In this document: one piece after another, positions 49,865 through 58,381 of the stretch
Numbering within the stretch: the first letter of the stretch is position 1
Layout: the number at the start of each line of letters is the position of its first letter
Source: Chryseolinea sp.
Lineage (GTDB): Bacteria; Bacteroidota; Bacteroidia; Cytophagales; Cyclobacteriaceae
Length of the DNA stretch: 64,000 nucleotides
NCBI GenBank assembly: GCA_025923195.1
Contig: JAICGJ010000009.1
Location: forward strand, 1-64,000
Direction: 5' to 3'
Made by a program: the position numbers and the translations under genes
Notes under the pieces: model-generated
Told to the model about the DNA's origin: nothing
The model's input: only the letters and a program-made list of their open reading frames with translations
Databases searched by the model: none

Positions 49865-50428
49865 TTATAAAGTTAAGGCTTCTTTGTTTAATAAATTCTT
49901 CAGTTCATCCGCCAACCTTTGCCGTGCACGATGTATTCTTACTTTCGCAGTGTTGGCTTGCATACCGGTTATTTCTGCAATTTCCTCAAGGGAAAATTCC
50001 TCGAGGTAAAACAGCGATAAGGCCGTCCTGTCTGCAGCATTTAATTTTGCCATGGCCAGATCGAGATACTTTTTTTTGTCCTTCTTCTCAAGCATCCAAT
50101 TCGCTTCTTCCCGGTATTCCACGATGGTACTTTCGATACTTTGAAATTTATGCCGGTATTTTCGCTTATAGCTTATAGCAGTGTTAAAAACAATGCGGTA
50201 TAACCACGTTGAAAACTTAGCCTGGCGGTTAAAGTCTCCCAAATGATGGAAAGCCTTAACAAAAGCGTCCTGTGCTGCTTCCTCCGCGTCGGGTCTGTTC
50301 TGGAGGATTTTCTGGGCTACAGTGTAGGCATAGCTCTTATATTTATCCACCATCTCGGCATATAAGTGTTGCTCACCGGCTAGAATCCTTTCTATAAGTG
50401 AATGCTCCGGATCCTTCGTCATGACCAT
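49865..50428 (-). CDS. ECF-type RNA polymerase sigma factor
   Basis: A 187-residue sigma-70 factor of the extracytoplasmic-function group. Region 2 has 'AEEAAQDAFVKAFHHLGDF' and 'FSTWLYRIVFNTAISYKRK'; region 4 has 'LSLFYLEEFSLEEIAEITGM' followed by a helix-turn-helix with 'VRIHRARQRL'. ATG 50428 or 50422 is the start; a TTG further up is unlikely. It is co-transcribed with the anti-sigma gene. The intergenic DNA before it holds a nearly perfect 28-bp inverted repeat made of heptamers. Confidence 0.9.
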   Translation of the reverse strand: MVMTKDPEHSLIERILAGEQHLYAEMVDKYKSYAYTVAQKILQNRPDAEEAAQDAFVKAFHHLGDFNRQAKFSTWLYRIVFNTAISYKRKYRHKFQSIESTIVEYREEANWMLEKKDKKKYLDLAMAKLNAADRTALSLFYLEEFSLEEIAEITGMQANTAKVRIHRARQRLADELKNLLNKEALTL

Positions 50429-50455
50429 CCTTGGACGCAATGTCTTGTAATCAAG

Positions 50456-50524
50456 TTACACCTTATACCCTATACCTTATACCCTCGTGTTAAACAGGTA
50501 TAAGGTATAGGGTATAAGGTATAA
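50456..50524. repeat. Heptamer repeats forming a 28-bp inverted repeat (CCTTATA/GGTATAA)
   Basis: The left arm has units CCTTATA, CCCTATA, CCTTATA (50461-50481) and the right arm GGTATAA, GGTATAG, GGTATAA, GGTATAA (50497-50524). Positions 50456-50483 and 50497-50524 pair at 27 of 28 positions around a 13-base loop. It lies between the sigma factor and the divergent membrane protein gene. Confidence 0.9.
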
Positions 50525-50594
50525 AACATTCCCTTTCGTGTAACCTCACTGCAAAATACCTCGTCCTAGTGTCACATTTAAAAAAATAATACAA

Positions 50595-50954
50595 ATGGGA
50601 CCAGATATTTTAGGGATTGTAATGGTAATGGTAGCGATCGTGGGTGCATACATTATGATTGTATACTTACGAAGATTCACGAACGAAGAACGCTTGGCAA
50701 TGATTGAGAAAGGCGTCGACCCGCAGCTCTTCAATTTAAAGAAAACCTCGAGCACTTCGCTACCGCTTCGAGCCTCTTTGTTGATGATAGGGGCTGGCGT
50801 GGGGTTGCTACTAGGGCATTTTCTTGATCGAGCCTTCTTTGACATGGAAGAAGTGGCATATTTTTCAATGCTGTTTATCTGGGGAGGAATCGGCCTTGGT
50901 GCCTCTTACCTCATTGAGGAGCGAAAATTAAAGGCCGAGGAGAAAAATAAATAA
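50595..50954 (+). CDS. Small membrane protein, DUF6249-like
   Basis: A 119-residue protein with an N-terminal helix (about 5-25), then the conserved-looking segment 'RRFTNEERLAMIEKGVDPQLF', and two further helices (about 55-75 and 85-105), ending in a charged tail. This 'EERLAMIEKG' motif recurs in small Bacteroidota membrane proteins encoded next to ECF sigma factors; I take it to be the DUF6249-type family, with some doubt. It is divergent from the sigma/anti-sigma pair and may be part of that regulon. Confidence 0.72.
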   Translation: MGPDILGIVMVMVAIVGAYIMIVYLRRFTNEERLAMIEKGVDPQLFNLKKTSSTSLPLRASLLMIGAGVGLLLGHFLDRAFFDMEEVAYFSMLFIWGGIGLGASYLIEERKLKAEEKNK

Positions 50955-51022
50955 AGACTCACGAGAGAAATAGTCTTTGCTAAACGGAAGATGTTATTTC
51001 TTGTAGAGCCATGATCTCATCT

Positions 51023-51046
51023 TGTAGAATCGTTCTACACCTTTTT
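51023..51046 (+). terminator. Probable intrinsic terminator after the DUF6249-like gene
   Basis: TGTAGAA (51023-51029), a TCG loop and TTCTACA (51033-51039) form a 7-bp stem followed by CCTTTTT. It is 68 bases after the stop codon. Confidence 0.5.
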
Positions 51047-51173
51047 CACCCACTTGTCAATCAACAATTTTTAAGTAACTGAAAAACAGGTGGTTTAACT
51101 GCCGTCTGCTTCTGGCATATCATTGGACAAGCTTGAACCAAACTAAATGTTCAACTAAAAATTTCCATTTATC

Positions 51174-51512
51174 ATGAAAAAACTAATGTTTGCCTCTCTA
51201 GCTCTGTTGGGAAGTGTTGCACTTGCAAACGCTCAGGAAGCTACACCTGCACCTGCGCCTCAAGAAAGCAACCAAGCTACGGAAGTAGTGGCTCCGGCAC
51301 CAGCTGCTCAGGATCAAGAAGATAAGACTAAGATCAAATCCGAAGAGCTACCAGAAGCAGTTAAGAAATCGCTTGAAGCTCAAGAATATCGCGGATGGTT
51401 AATTGACGCCGCTTATCATGTTAAATCAACTGATTCTTACGAAGTTGAATTAAAGAATGGTGCTGAAACCAAGACTGTAAAATTTAACAAGGACGGCAAA
51501 GTAGAAGGTTAA
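51174..51512 (+). CDS. Small exported protein, PepSY-like fold suspected
   Basis: A 112-residue protein with signal peptide MKKLMFASLALLGSVALANAQ, a low-complexity Ala/Pro/Gln linker (about 22-50), and a C-terminal domain starting 'EELPEAVKKSLEAQEYRGW' and continuing 'AYHVKSTDSYEVELKNGAET' and 'TVKFNKDGKV'. The helix and strand pattern, with 'V.F...GKV' at the end, is that of PepSY-like/BLIP-like periplasmic domains. Binding partner unknown. A strong bidirectional terminator follows. Confidence 0.7.
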   Translation: MKKLMFASLALLGSVALANAQEATPAPAPQESNQATEVVAPAPAAQDQEDKTKIKSEELPEAVKKSLEAQEYRGWLIDAAYHVKSTDSYEVELKNGAETKTVKFNKDGKVEG

Positions 51513-51552
51513 TTCGCTAGTCATTCTATTGACTTCTAACAACTTGTAAATG

Positions 51553-51590
51553 AAAAAAGAAAGCTGGATAATATTCCAGCTTTCTTTTTT
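51553..51590. terminator. Strong bidirectional intrinsic terminator
   Basis: AAAAAAGAAAGCTGGA (51553-51568) and TCCAGCTTTCTTTTTT (51575-51590) form a perfect 16-bp stem around a 6-base loop, with T-runs on both strands. It ends the small exported protein gene and separates it from the regulator gene at 51605. Confidence 0.95.
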
Positions 51591-51604
51591 ATTTTGGGCC
51601 AATT

Positions 51605-52954
51605 ATGGCGCGGATACTAGTTATTGAAGACGACTTGACATTCTGCAGGATTCTCGAGGGTTTTTTGTCCAAAAATGGGTATTCAGTAGCAGTCTGTCAT
51701 AAGGGGCAGGAAGGCATGAAAGCATTTGATGCCGACAAGATTGACTTGGTTCTGCTAGATTATCGATTACCGGACATGACGGGAATGGACGTCCTGACTG
51801 AGCTGAAAAAGGTTTCACTTACTGTGCCTGTCATCATCATGACCAGCTTCTCTGATATACGCACGGCTGTCAAAGCGATGAAAATGGGTGCCTTCGAATA
51901 CATAACCAAACCCGTTAATCCCGACGAATTACTTATGTTAGTCCAGCAAGCCCTCAAAAAAGAAAAGACTCCGTCTGTGCCTGAACGACCGCAGATGAGT
52001 AAACAATTTGTTGAAGGCACCAGCCCGTTATCTCGAAAATTATATGATTATGTTCGGCTAGTGGCTCCAACTGATATGTCTGTCATAATAGAAGGTGAGA
52101 GCGGCACCGGGAAGGAAAACGTAGCGCGTACCATTCACAGGCTCAGCGCCAGGTCCAAAGCTCCGTTTGTGGCAGTTGACTGCGGAGCGATCTCCAAAGA
52201 ACTCGCCGCGAGCGAATTGTTTGGCCATATCAAGGGTTCGTTCACCGGCGCAGTGCAAGATAAAGTTGGTCAATTTGAGGAAGCTCATAAAGGGACGCTA
52301 TTTCTTGATGAAGTGGGTAACTTGTCATATGAAGTACAGATCAAACTGCTGAGAGCCATTCAGGAACGAGTGATTCAACCCGTTGGAAGCAACAAGGAAA
52401 TCAAAGTTGATGTCAGGATTCTGACCGCCACTAACGATGACCTTGCCGACGCGGTCAAGAAAGGTGCATTCAGAGAGGATCTTTATCACCGCCTGAACGA
52501 GTTTAAGCTTATAGTGCCGGCGGTGCGGGAGCGAGCCGAGGACCTGGAAGAATTTATTAACTTCTTCCGGGAGTTGGCTAATCAGGAACTAAACAGGAAT
52601 GTTGCGGGATTTGATAGCCAGGTATCAGAAATTTTCAGGAAGTATGACTGGCCAGGCAATTTGCGCGAAATGAAAAATGTGATTAAGCGTGCGGTATTGC
52701 TGACGAATGACGGACTGATCAAGGTCAATGCACTGCCTTCAGAAATGCTCGAAACAGTGAAAAACCCTCCCCAAAAAAATACCGGTGAATCTGCCCCAAT
52801 TTACGATTTGAAGGCGCTGCAGGAGACCCAAGAGAAAGAGATGATCATTAAGACTTTGCATGAAGTAAGATTCAACAAGTCTAAAGCTGCGCGTATATTG
52901 AATATCGACCGCAAGACGCTATATCTAAAAATTGAGAAATACGGAATAGAGTGA
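51605..52954 (+). CDS. Sigma-54-dependent response regulator (NtrC family)
   Basis: A 449-residue activator. Receiver domain: acidic pair 'VIEDD' and phospho-accepting Asp52 in 'LLDYRLPDMTG'. AAA+ domain: Walker A GESGTGKE from about residue 164, the sigma-54-contacting loop as GSFTGA (about 211), and 'GTLFLDEVGNL' Walker B. A C-terminal Fis-type helix-turn-helix ends 'KAARILNIDRKTLYLKIEKY'. It would activate an RpoN promoter upon phosphorylation. The neighbouring hybrid kinase, encoded convergently 19 bases away, is the obvious candidate partner. Length and domain order are standard. Confidence 0.95.
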   Translation: MARILVIEDDLTFCRILEGFLSKNGYSVAVCHKGQEGMKAFDADKIDLVLLDYRLPDMTGMDVLTELKKVSLTVPVIIMTSFSDIRTAVKAMKMGAFEYITKPVNPDELLMLVQQALKKEKTPSVPERPQMSKQFVEGTSPLSRKLYDYVRLVAPTDMSVIIEGESGTGKENVARTIHRLSARSKAPFVAVDCGAISKELAASELFGHIKGSFTGAVQDKVGQFEEAHKGTLFLDEVGNLSYEVQIKLLRAIQERVIQPVGSNKEIKVDVRILTATNDDLADAVKKGAFREDLYHRLNEFKLIVPAVRERAEDLEEFINFFRELANQELNRNVAGFDSQVSEIFRKYDWPGNLREMKNVIKRAVLLTNDGLIKVNALPSEMLETVKNPPQKNTGESAPIYDLKALQETQEKEMIIKTLHEVRFNKSKAARILNIDRKTLYLKIEKYGIE

Positions 52955-52973
52955 TTAAGCAGAAAGATATCCC

Positions 52974-55493
52974 CTAGTTAGAGCGTTGTAGCGAGTGAAG
53001 TTTAATGGAATGCACTAGCTTAACCACATCTGCCCTGGCTCTTGAGATTCGATCGATCAGCGTTTCAATCGGAGCGCTTTCAACAATTTCGTTTTCAATC
53101 TCGTGAAGACTTGACGCAAGTGCGAACGCTCCCATCTGCCCGACCCGGCCAGCGAGCTTGTGAACGATTTCACGAATCACTCCGGCCTCCGGTTGCCGCA
53201 ATATCTCCTGCAGGCGTTGTAAATCATTTTCAGTCTCCTCTTGAAACTGCTGCAGGATGGATTGATACAGCGATTCATCTCCCATAGTAATCTTCTGCAA
53301 CATCGAAAGGTCTACAGCAGCATCATTTTCTGTCTTCTCCGTATCCTGTGGTTCTTTGACCTTTAATCCGAATAGTTGAAGCAATTCTTCTTCGCGGAAC
53401 GGTTTTGATAGGATCGTATTAAATCCTTCGTTCAGCAGCTGTTGCTTTTCCTGCGCAAAAACGTGAGCGGTAAGGGCAACGAAGATCGTCTCGCGGTTGT
53501 ACTCTTTTCGAAGCGCGTGACAAAGCTCAACCCCATTGATGTGAGGCATGCGTATATCCATTAGGATATGTGTTACCTCAGGGTCCGGTTCCTGGTGTAT
53601 CAACTTGCCGGCGTCATTATAAGTAATGTGATCGATTTCATTTTTTTTGAAAATGAGGCTGCACAATCTCAGGATCATGGGGTCATCATCCACAACAATT
53701 ACTTTTCCAGAGAAACGATTAGCAACGGCTTCTGGCAAAGTATCAGGCTGGGATATCATTCCAACATTCTTTTCAAATCTGATATTGACGTGGAAAGTAG
53801 AACCATGCCCGGGTTGGCTGGTAACGTTCAGTGTACCACCTTGCGCCTCCACCAGCGACTTGACAATGGTTAGACCCAAACCTGTTCCGCCGAAATTTCG
53901 TGTTATGAATGAGCTGGCCTGCTCAAATTGATTAAAGATCTTTTTTAGCTCATCCCGATGTATACCTATTCCGGTATCCATAATTTCGAACGTGCAGTTC
54001 ACACCATTTTCGTCTTCGATGGTTTTTAACGTTACCTTAACGTATCCCTTAGAGGTGAATTTGATGGCATTGCCAATAAGATTATACAAGATTTGTCTTA
54101 ATCGGAACGAATCGCCCATGAGTTCAAAGTCTGAGGCCTTTTCCAGGTCGAGCAGAAGTGTAAGCCTTTTTTTCTCCGACTGAATGCGCATAGCTGATTC
54201 CACCTCTTTCAATAGGGCGAATAACTTAAAGGGTTCTTTGACAAGCGTAAAGCTTCCCGACGAGATGCGGCTATAGTCAAGCACTTCATTGACGATATGT
54301 AGTAAGTGCTCGGATGAACTGTGGATCGCACCCACTGCTTCCAAGTGTGGGCCGTGATAATTTTTTAACTGCTCCGAAAACCCCAGAATAGACTGAAGAG
54401 GCGTGCGGATCTCATGACTCATGTTTGCAAGGAATCGTTGTTTGATTTTGCTCAATTCCTCCGCTTCTTCTTTCGCCTTTTCCAATTGTTCCTTATAGTA
54501 GTTGCTTCGCGTAATATCCACCCAGATCAGGTAAACCAATACGGCGGCCCCTAGAAAAAATACGAGCAGAAGCAAACTGATTCGGGAAATGTTTTGTGTT
54601 ACAACCTTGACAGCACGATTGTTATTCGCGTGCATCTTGGACAACTCTTCATTTTCAACTTCGTGCAAGATCCCCAGAAGCTGCGTCACGAAGAGGCTAT
54701 TGGAATTGATTAGCGCGAGCTCCTGGTCCATTAATTTTTTGTTTTCAGCACGCTGCTCTCTGTCAAGATCCAGCATGATTTTTCCCACCTCCTCCAGCGC
54801 TTCGTTCTGCCGTGCGACAGACAGCGTGTCAATAATGACACTCATTTCCTCCTCTACTTTGAACTGTGTTGTGTCCGGTGCTTTCTTTTTTTTACCGACG
54901 CCAAAAAGCTTTGCAATCTTGGAGCGCTCATCTTTTTGCTCTATAACCGAATCCTTGGTGTAAGTGGTTACAACTTTTCGTTGTGTAGTCACTACGTTGG
55001 TGTCAACCTTTATTTTCTCGCTTTCAATTATGGACGAAAGTGTGTCAAGGCGGTATGACATCCTTCTGTTGTTAACCAGGTCTGACTTCAGTTTTAGATA
55101 TGATATGAAAAGTTTATTGCGTTTGTTTAAGATGTTTTTCATCGACAGAAGCCTTACCTGTTGCGCTGTATCCCATGACATTAGCCGAAGTGAGTCAATC
55201 TTATCAACCATCGATTTAGATTGAATGAGAAATGCCTCATATGGTTTCTGCGGATTTTTTATCGCATCTGCTCGCTGCAATTGGTCCAGACGGGTGATTT
55301 CCTGGAAAATGCGATTCAACGACTTCAGTTTTTCATTCGGCGCCGAAAGTTGGTCAACGGTAGACATCATCTCCTGAAAGCCGAAACGGGTAATGCCCAG
55401 CGCCAAGAGAATGGCCACGAACACGAGAAGGAATCCCGCCAGGACTTTTCGTTTAACAGAATTGGGATGAAGCTTTCCCTTTAGGTATTGCAT
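52974..55493 (-). CDS. Hybrid sensor histidine kinase with receiver and Hpt domains
   Basis: An 839-residue membrane kinase that carries a full phosphorelay. Two membrane helices (about residues 17-37 and 302-325) enclose a large periplasmic sensor. HisKA His360 lies in 'NMSHEIRTPLQS'; the HATPase has 'MDTGIGI' and 'GGTGLGLTI'; the receiver has Asp646 in 'LMDIRMPHING'; the Hpt domain has His778 in 'REIVHKLAGRVG'. The Hpt could pass phosphate to the NtrC-type regulator at 51605, which converges on it. A charged coiled-coil-like region in the sensor ('KKKKAPDTTQFKVEEEMS') is unusual for a periplasmic segment. Signal unknown. Confidence 0.93.
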   Translation of the reverse strand: MQYLKGKLHPNSVKRKVLAGFLLVFVAILLALGITRFGFQEMMSTVDQLSAPNEKLKSLNRIFQEITRLDQLQRADAIKNPQKPYEAFLIQSKSMVDKIDSLRLMSWDTAQQVRLLSMKNILNKRNKLFISYLKLKSDLVNNRRMSYRLDTLSSIIESEKIKVDTNVVTTQRKVVTTYTKDSVIEQKDERSKIAKLFGVGKKKKAPDTTQFKVEEEMSVIIDTLSVARQNEALEEVGKIMLDLDREQRAENKKLMDQELALINSNSLFVTQLLGILHEVENEELSKMHANNNRAVKVVTQNISRISLLLLVFFLGAAVLVYLIWVDITRSNYYKEQLEKAKEEAEELSKIKQRFLANMSHEIRTPLQSILGFSEQLKNYHGPHLEAVGAIHSSSEHLLHIVNEVLDYSRISSGSFTLVKEPFKLFALLKEVESAMRIQSEKKRLTLLLDLEKASDFELMGDSFRLRQILYNLIGNAIKFTSKGYVKVTLKTIEDENGVNCTFEIMDTGIGIHRDELKKIFNQFEQASSFITRNFGGTGLGLTIVKSLVEAQGGTLNVTSQPGHGSTFHVNIRFEKNVGMISQPDTLPEAVANRFSGKVIVVDDDPMILRLCSLIFKKNEIDHITYNDAGKLIHQEPDPEVTHILMDIRMPHINGVELCHALRKEYNRETIFVALTAHVFAQEKQQLLNEGFNTILSKPFREEELLQLFGLKVKEPQDTEKTENDAAVDLSMLQKITMGDESLYQSILQQFQEETENDLQRLQEILRQPEAGVIREIVHKLAGRVGQMGAFALASSLHEIENEIVESAPIETLIDRISRARADVVKLVHSIKLHSLQRSN

Positions 55494-55593
55494 GGTTTTC
55501 CATTTAGGTAACCTGCAGCAAGTTAGCAGATATTATACCAACGATTAAATCCGAGAAAGAATTTAGGTTGTGGCGACAAATTTTTGCAGCTGG

Positions 55594-57054
55594 CTACCCA
55601 TAAACCCACTTAACGAGTGTGAGGGAGGCCATAAAACAGATTAAAATAGATACAATGTCTAGTAAAATACCTGCGGTAACCATGTCTTTCATCCGGATGT
55701 GACCGCTGGAAAATACAATTGCATTCGGCGGAGTAGCAATGGGAAACATAAAACCAATACTGGCCGCCAGAGTCACGGGCATGGCTAGTAAAATGGGATT
55801 GATTTGCATGCCATCGGCAATTCCAAAGATCACCGGCACAAATATCTGCACCAGGGCAACGTTGCTCATGAACTCAGAGAGCAGAACTGTGGCCACAATC
55901 AAGGCCAATATCAGCCACATATTCATCTTGCTTTGACCCGCAATCCAGTGTCCCACTGTTTGAATAATTCCGGTATGTTCCAGGCCCTCGGCGAGGCAAA
56001 GTCCGCCGCCAAACAGGAAAAGAATTCCCCACTGCAGACGGACTGTGTCCTTCCATGACAACAGGAACTCGAATTTCCGCACACCAACCGGTACAACAAA
56101 CATTAATATCCCTCCCGTCATCGCTATGTTTGTGTCATTCAAAAGGTCTTCTTTGAATACGAGAGTATTCCAGGCCTGTTGAAAGATCCAGAAGAATGAT
56201 GTTAATCCAAAAATTGTCAGCACCAGTTTCTCTTGACTGGAAATCTTTCCTAGATCCCGAAGTTTATTTCTGATCAGGTCGTCTGATCCTTCGATCTTTG
56301 CCAGATGGTTAGGAAATAGTATCCGTGTTATGATGAGATGTGTACTTAGCAATAAAAGTGCAGCTACCGGTACGCCTACTAGCATCCATTTTCCGAAGTC
56401 TAGTTTCTGATGATAAAACTCATCTAATAACCCTGCAAATACAACATTTGGCGGCGTGCCAATAATCGTTGAGAGTCCGCCGAGCGTTGCAGCATATCCA
56501 ACCATAAGCAACAGGCCCATAGCAAAATTCCGTTCCCGTTTCGGGAGTTCGTGCACCTTATCCTCATCGCTGCTCTTCAATAATTTAATGACAGAAAGTG
56601 CGATGGGCAGCATCATCATGGCGGTAGCTGTATTACTGATCCACATACTAATGAATCCTGTGGCAAGCATAAATCCCAGAATAATGCCATTGCCGGATGT
56701 CCCCGTGATGCGTATCAGGTTCAGAGCGATGCGTTCATGCAAACGATGTTTTTCCAATGCCAACGCGATCATAAAACCCCCGAGAAAAAGAAAGATGATT
56801 GGATTGGCATAAGGGGCCGCCGACTCCCTCATACTCATAACGCCAAGGAGGGGGAATAAAATGAGCGGAAGAAAGGATGTTATTGGAATTGGGACAGCTT
56901 CGGCTACCCACCAGGTTATCATCCATGCAGCCACGGCAATTACCTTGTTTGCTCCAGGCGAAACGAACGTGTCGGGAAGTGTTATCCAGAGGATTACAAA
57001 TAACAAGGGCCCAAGATAGAATCCAATCTGACGTCCTGACTTTACAATATTCAC
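55594..57054 (-). CDS. DASS/SLC13 family sodium-coupled carboxylate transporter
   Basis: A 486-residue carrier with about eleven membrane segments. 'WVAEAVPIPITSFLPLILFP' is the conserved N-terminal helix pair, 'WISNTATAMMMLPIALSVI' is the first SNT motif for sodium and carboxylate, 'TIIGTPPNVVFAG' is the loop after it, and the second repeat ends with 'SNVALVQIFVPVI' (a variant of the second SNT) and 'PIATPPNAIVFSSG'. Members take up succinate, malate, citrate or sulfate with sodium. No metabolic genes nearby narrow the substrate. Confidence 0.9.
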   Translation of the reverse strand: MNIVKSGRQIGFYLGPLLFVILWITLPDTFVSPGANKVIAVAAWMITWWVAEAVPIPITSFLPLILFPLLGVMSMRESAAPYANPIIFLFLGGFMIALALEKHRLHERIALNLIRITGTSGNGIILGFMLATGFISMWISNTATAMMMLPIALSVIKLLKSSDEDKVHELPKRERNFAMGLLLMVGYAATLGGLSTIIGTPPNVVFAGLLDEFYHQKLDFGKWMLVGVPVAALLLLSTHLIITRILFPNHLAKIEGSDDLIRNKLRDLGKISSQEKLVLTIFGLTSFFWIFQQAWNTLVFKEDLLNDTNIAMTGGILMFVVPVGVRKFEFLLSWKDTVRLQWGILFLFGGGLCLAEGLEHTGIIQTVGHWIAGQSKMNMWLILALIVATVLLSEFMSNVALVQIFVPVIFGIADGMQINPILLAMPVTLAASIGFMFPIATPPNAIVFSSGHIRMKDMVTAGILLDIVSILICFMASLTLVKWVYG

Positions 57055-57261
57055 CGATGATTCTTGAGTTTGCCCAAAACTATGTTTTTTGATACCCTGT
57101 TCAAATTAATTTTTAGCCCATTTGATCCCATTTTTGCACGCCTGGATGCTAAAACTCATGGGCATTAGAGCCAATCTCGGTCGATTTCCGTTTAAACATT
57201 CATCAGCGCACTAAAATAAAAAAATCCTCAGCTCGACTAATTATTTTATACAGAGGACGCT

Positions 57262-57816
57262 ATGGATCTTGCCATGCAGATAAAGGAGCAAACTTTCCTT
57301 AAAGAAAAGGACCGGCTTTTGGGTTTTATCCGCAACCGCGTTTCTAACGTGGAAGAGGCTGAGGACATTCTTCAGGATGTTTTTTACCAGTTTATTGCCG
57401 GATATGAGACCATCGAATCCATTGATCGTGTAACCTCATGGTTGTTCTCTGTAGCCCGGAATAAGATTATCGATCGTTACCGTAGAGAATCCGGACGGCC
57501 AAAGAAATCGGATTTAGAGATCCACTCGGGTTTAGATGACGGCACTCCTTTGACTCTTCAGGAAATTTTACCTGACTTCGGAAACACGCCTGAAGATGTG
57601 TTTTTCCGGGAGGCAATTTGGGACGCGATCATGGATGCGGTCGAAGAGTTACCGCGAGAACAACGCGAAATATTTATTTTGAATGAACTGGAAGAAAAAA
57701 GTTTTCGTGAGATCGCGGAAGAAAAGAACGTATCCATCAATACACTGCTGTCGCGGAAACGGTATGCAATTATCGCCTTGCGCAAGAAACTACAGCGACT
57801 TTATGACAACATGTAA
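57262..57816 (+). CDS. ECF-type RNA polymerase sigma factor
   Basis: A 184-residue sigma-70 protein. Region 2: 'VEEAEDILQDVFYQFI' and 'VTSWLFSVARNKIIDRYRR'. Region 4: 'LPREQREIFILNELEEKSFR' and 'EIAEEKNVSINTLLSRKRY', a typical helix-turn-helix. The short linker between regions 2 and 4 contains an acidic stretch ('EDVFFREAIWDAIMDAVEEL'). It is followed 12 bases later by a small membrane protein, possibly its regulator. No membrane anti-sigma gene of standard type is adjacent. Confidence 0.9.
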   Translation: MDLAMQIKEQTFLKEKDRLLGFIRNRVSNVEEAEDILQDVFYQFIAGYETIESIDRVTSWLFSVARNKIIDRYRRESGRPKKSDLEIHSGLDDGTPLTLQEILPDFGNTPEDVFFREAIWDAIMDAVEELPREQREIFILNELEEKSFREIAEEKNVSINTLLSRKRYAIIALRKKLQRLYDNM

Positions 57817-57828
57817 ACCCCGAGGGTT

Positions 57829-58173
57829 ATGAAAAAAGGTGCGATGTTCATGAAATGCATTATAGCAATTACAGTAGCCTTCTTGTTTTTCGGTTGGATT
57901 ACCTACTTGCTGTGGAACTGGCTAGTGCCAGCGCTATTCGCAGGCCCAGTGCTTTCCTATTGGCAGGCGCTTGGATTATTGCTGCTGACAAAGATCTTGT
58001 TCTTTGGAATCGGCGGACGCCGTAATTGGTCAGGCGGGCCAGGTTCACCCCAGCGGTATTGGAAGCACCGGTTCTATGAGAAAATGTCGTCCCTAACGCC
58101 CGAGGAACGCGAAGCGCTGAAGAAGAAAATGAGAGAGAAGTGGTGCTCCCCTCCCGACAAAGGGCAGGAATAA
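57829..58173 (+). CDS. Small membrane protein linked to the ECF sigma factor
   Basis: A 114-residue protein with two membrane helices (about 9-28, 'LLWNWLVPALFAG' at the end, and about 42-62) and a basic cytoplasmic C-terminal tail rich in Glu, Lys and Arg ('TPEEREALKKKMREKW'). An internal start at 57850 (MKCIIAIT) is possible. The 'LLWNWL(V/M)P' pattern recurs in small membrane proteins encoded after ECF sigma factors in Bacteroidota, to my recollection. A membrane-anchored sigma inhibitor is plausible but not shown. Confidence 0.68.
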   Translation: MKKGAMFMKCIIAITVAFLFFGWITYLLWNWLVPALFAGPVLSYWQALGLLLLTKILFFGIGGRRNWSGGPGSPQRYWKHRFYEKMSSLTPEEREALKKKMREKWCSPPDKGQE

Positions 58174-58330
58174 AAAAATTTGGGCCGATTGTGTCCAGTT
58201 TGAGAAATCTCAATAGTCATAGCATCGGGTTGAGGAATATGGTTTCAAACGATTGAGATAAGTTTATTTAAACTTCATCAAAAAAATAGCAAAAAAAGCT
58301 AAACCTGGATACCAATCCCGCGTTCAAGGA

Positions 58331-58373
58331 AACTACGGAAACTTTGGTAATGTTTTAAGTTTCCGTAGTTTTG
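58331..58373 (+). promoter_or_regulatory. TetR promoter overlapped by a 14-bp-arm palindrome
   Basis: AACTACGGAAACTT (58331-58344) and AAGTTTCCGTAGTT (58357-58370) are exact inverted copies around a 12-base spacer. The promoter elements TTTG (58343-58346) and TAGTTTTG (58366-58373) are 19 bases apart and overlap both arms. Transcription would start around 58378-58381, right at the ATG at 58382. This is the layout of a TetR autoregulatory operator. Confidence 0.8.
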
Positions 58374-58381
58374 CGACCCTT

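Noticed and set aside
16955-50524. CRISPR arrays
   Set aside because: The periodic sequences have 7-base units without spacers and no cas genes are present; they are heptamer repeats.
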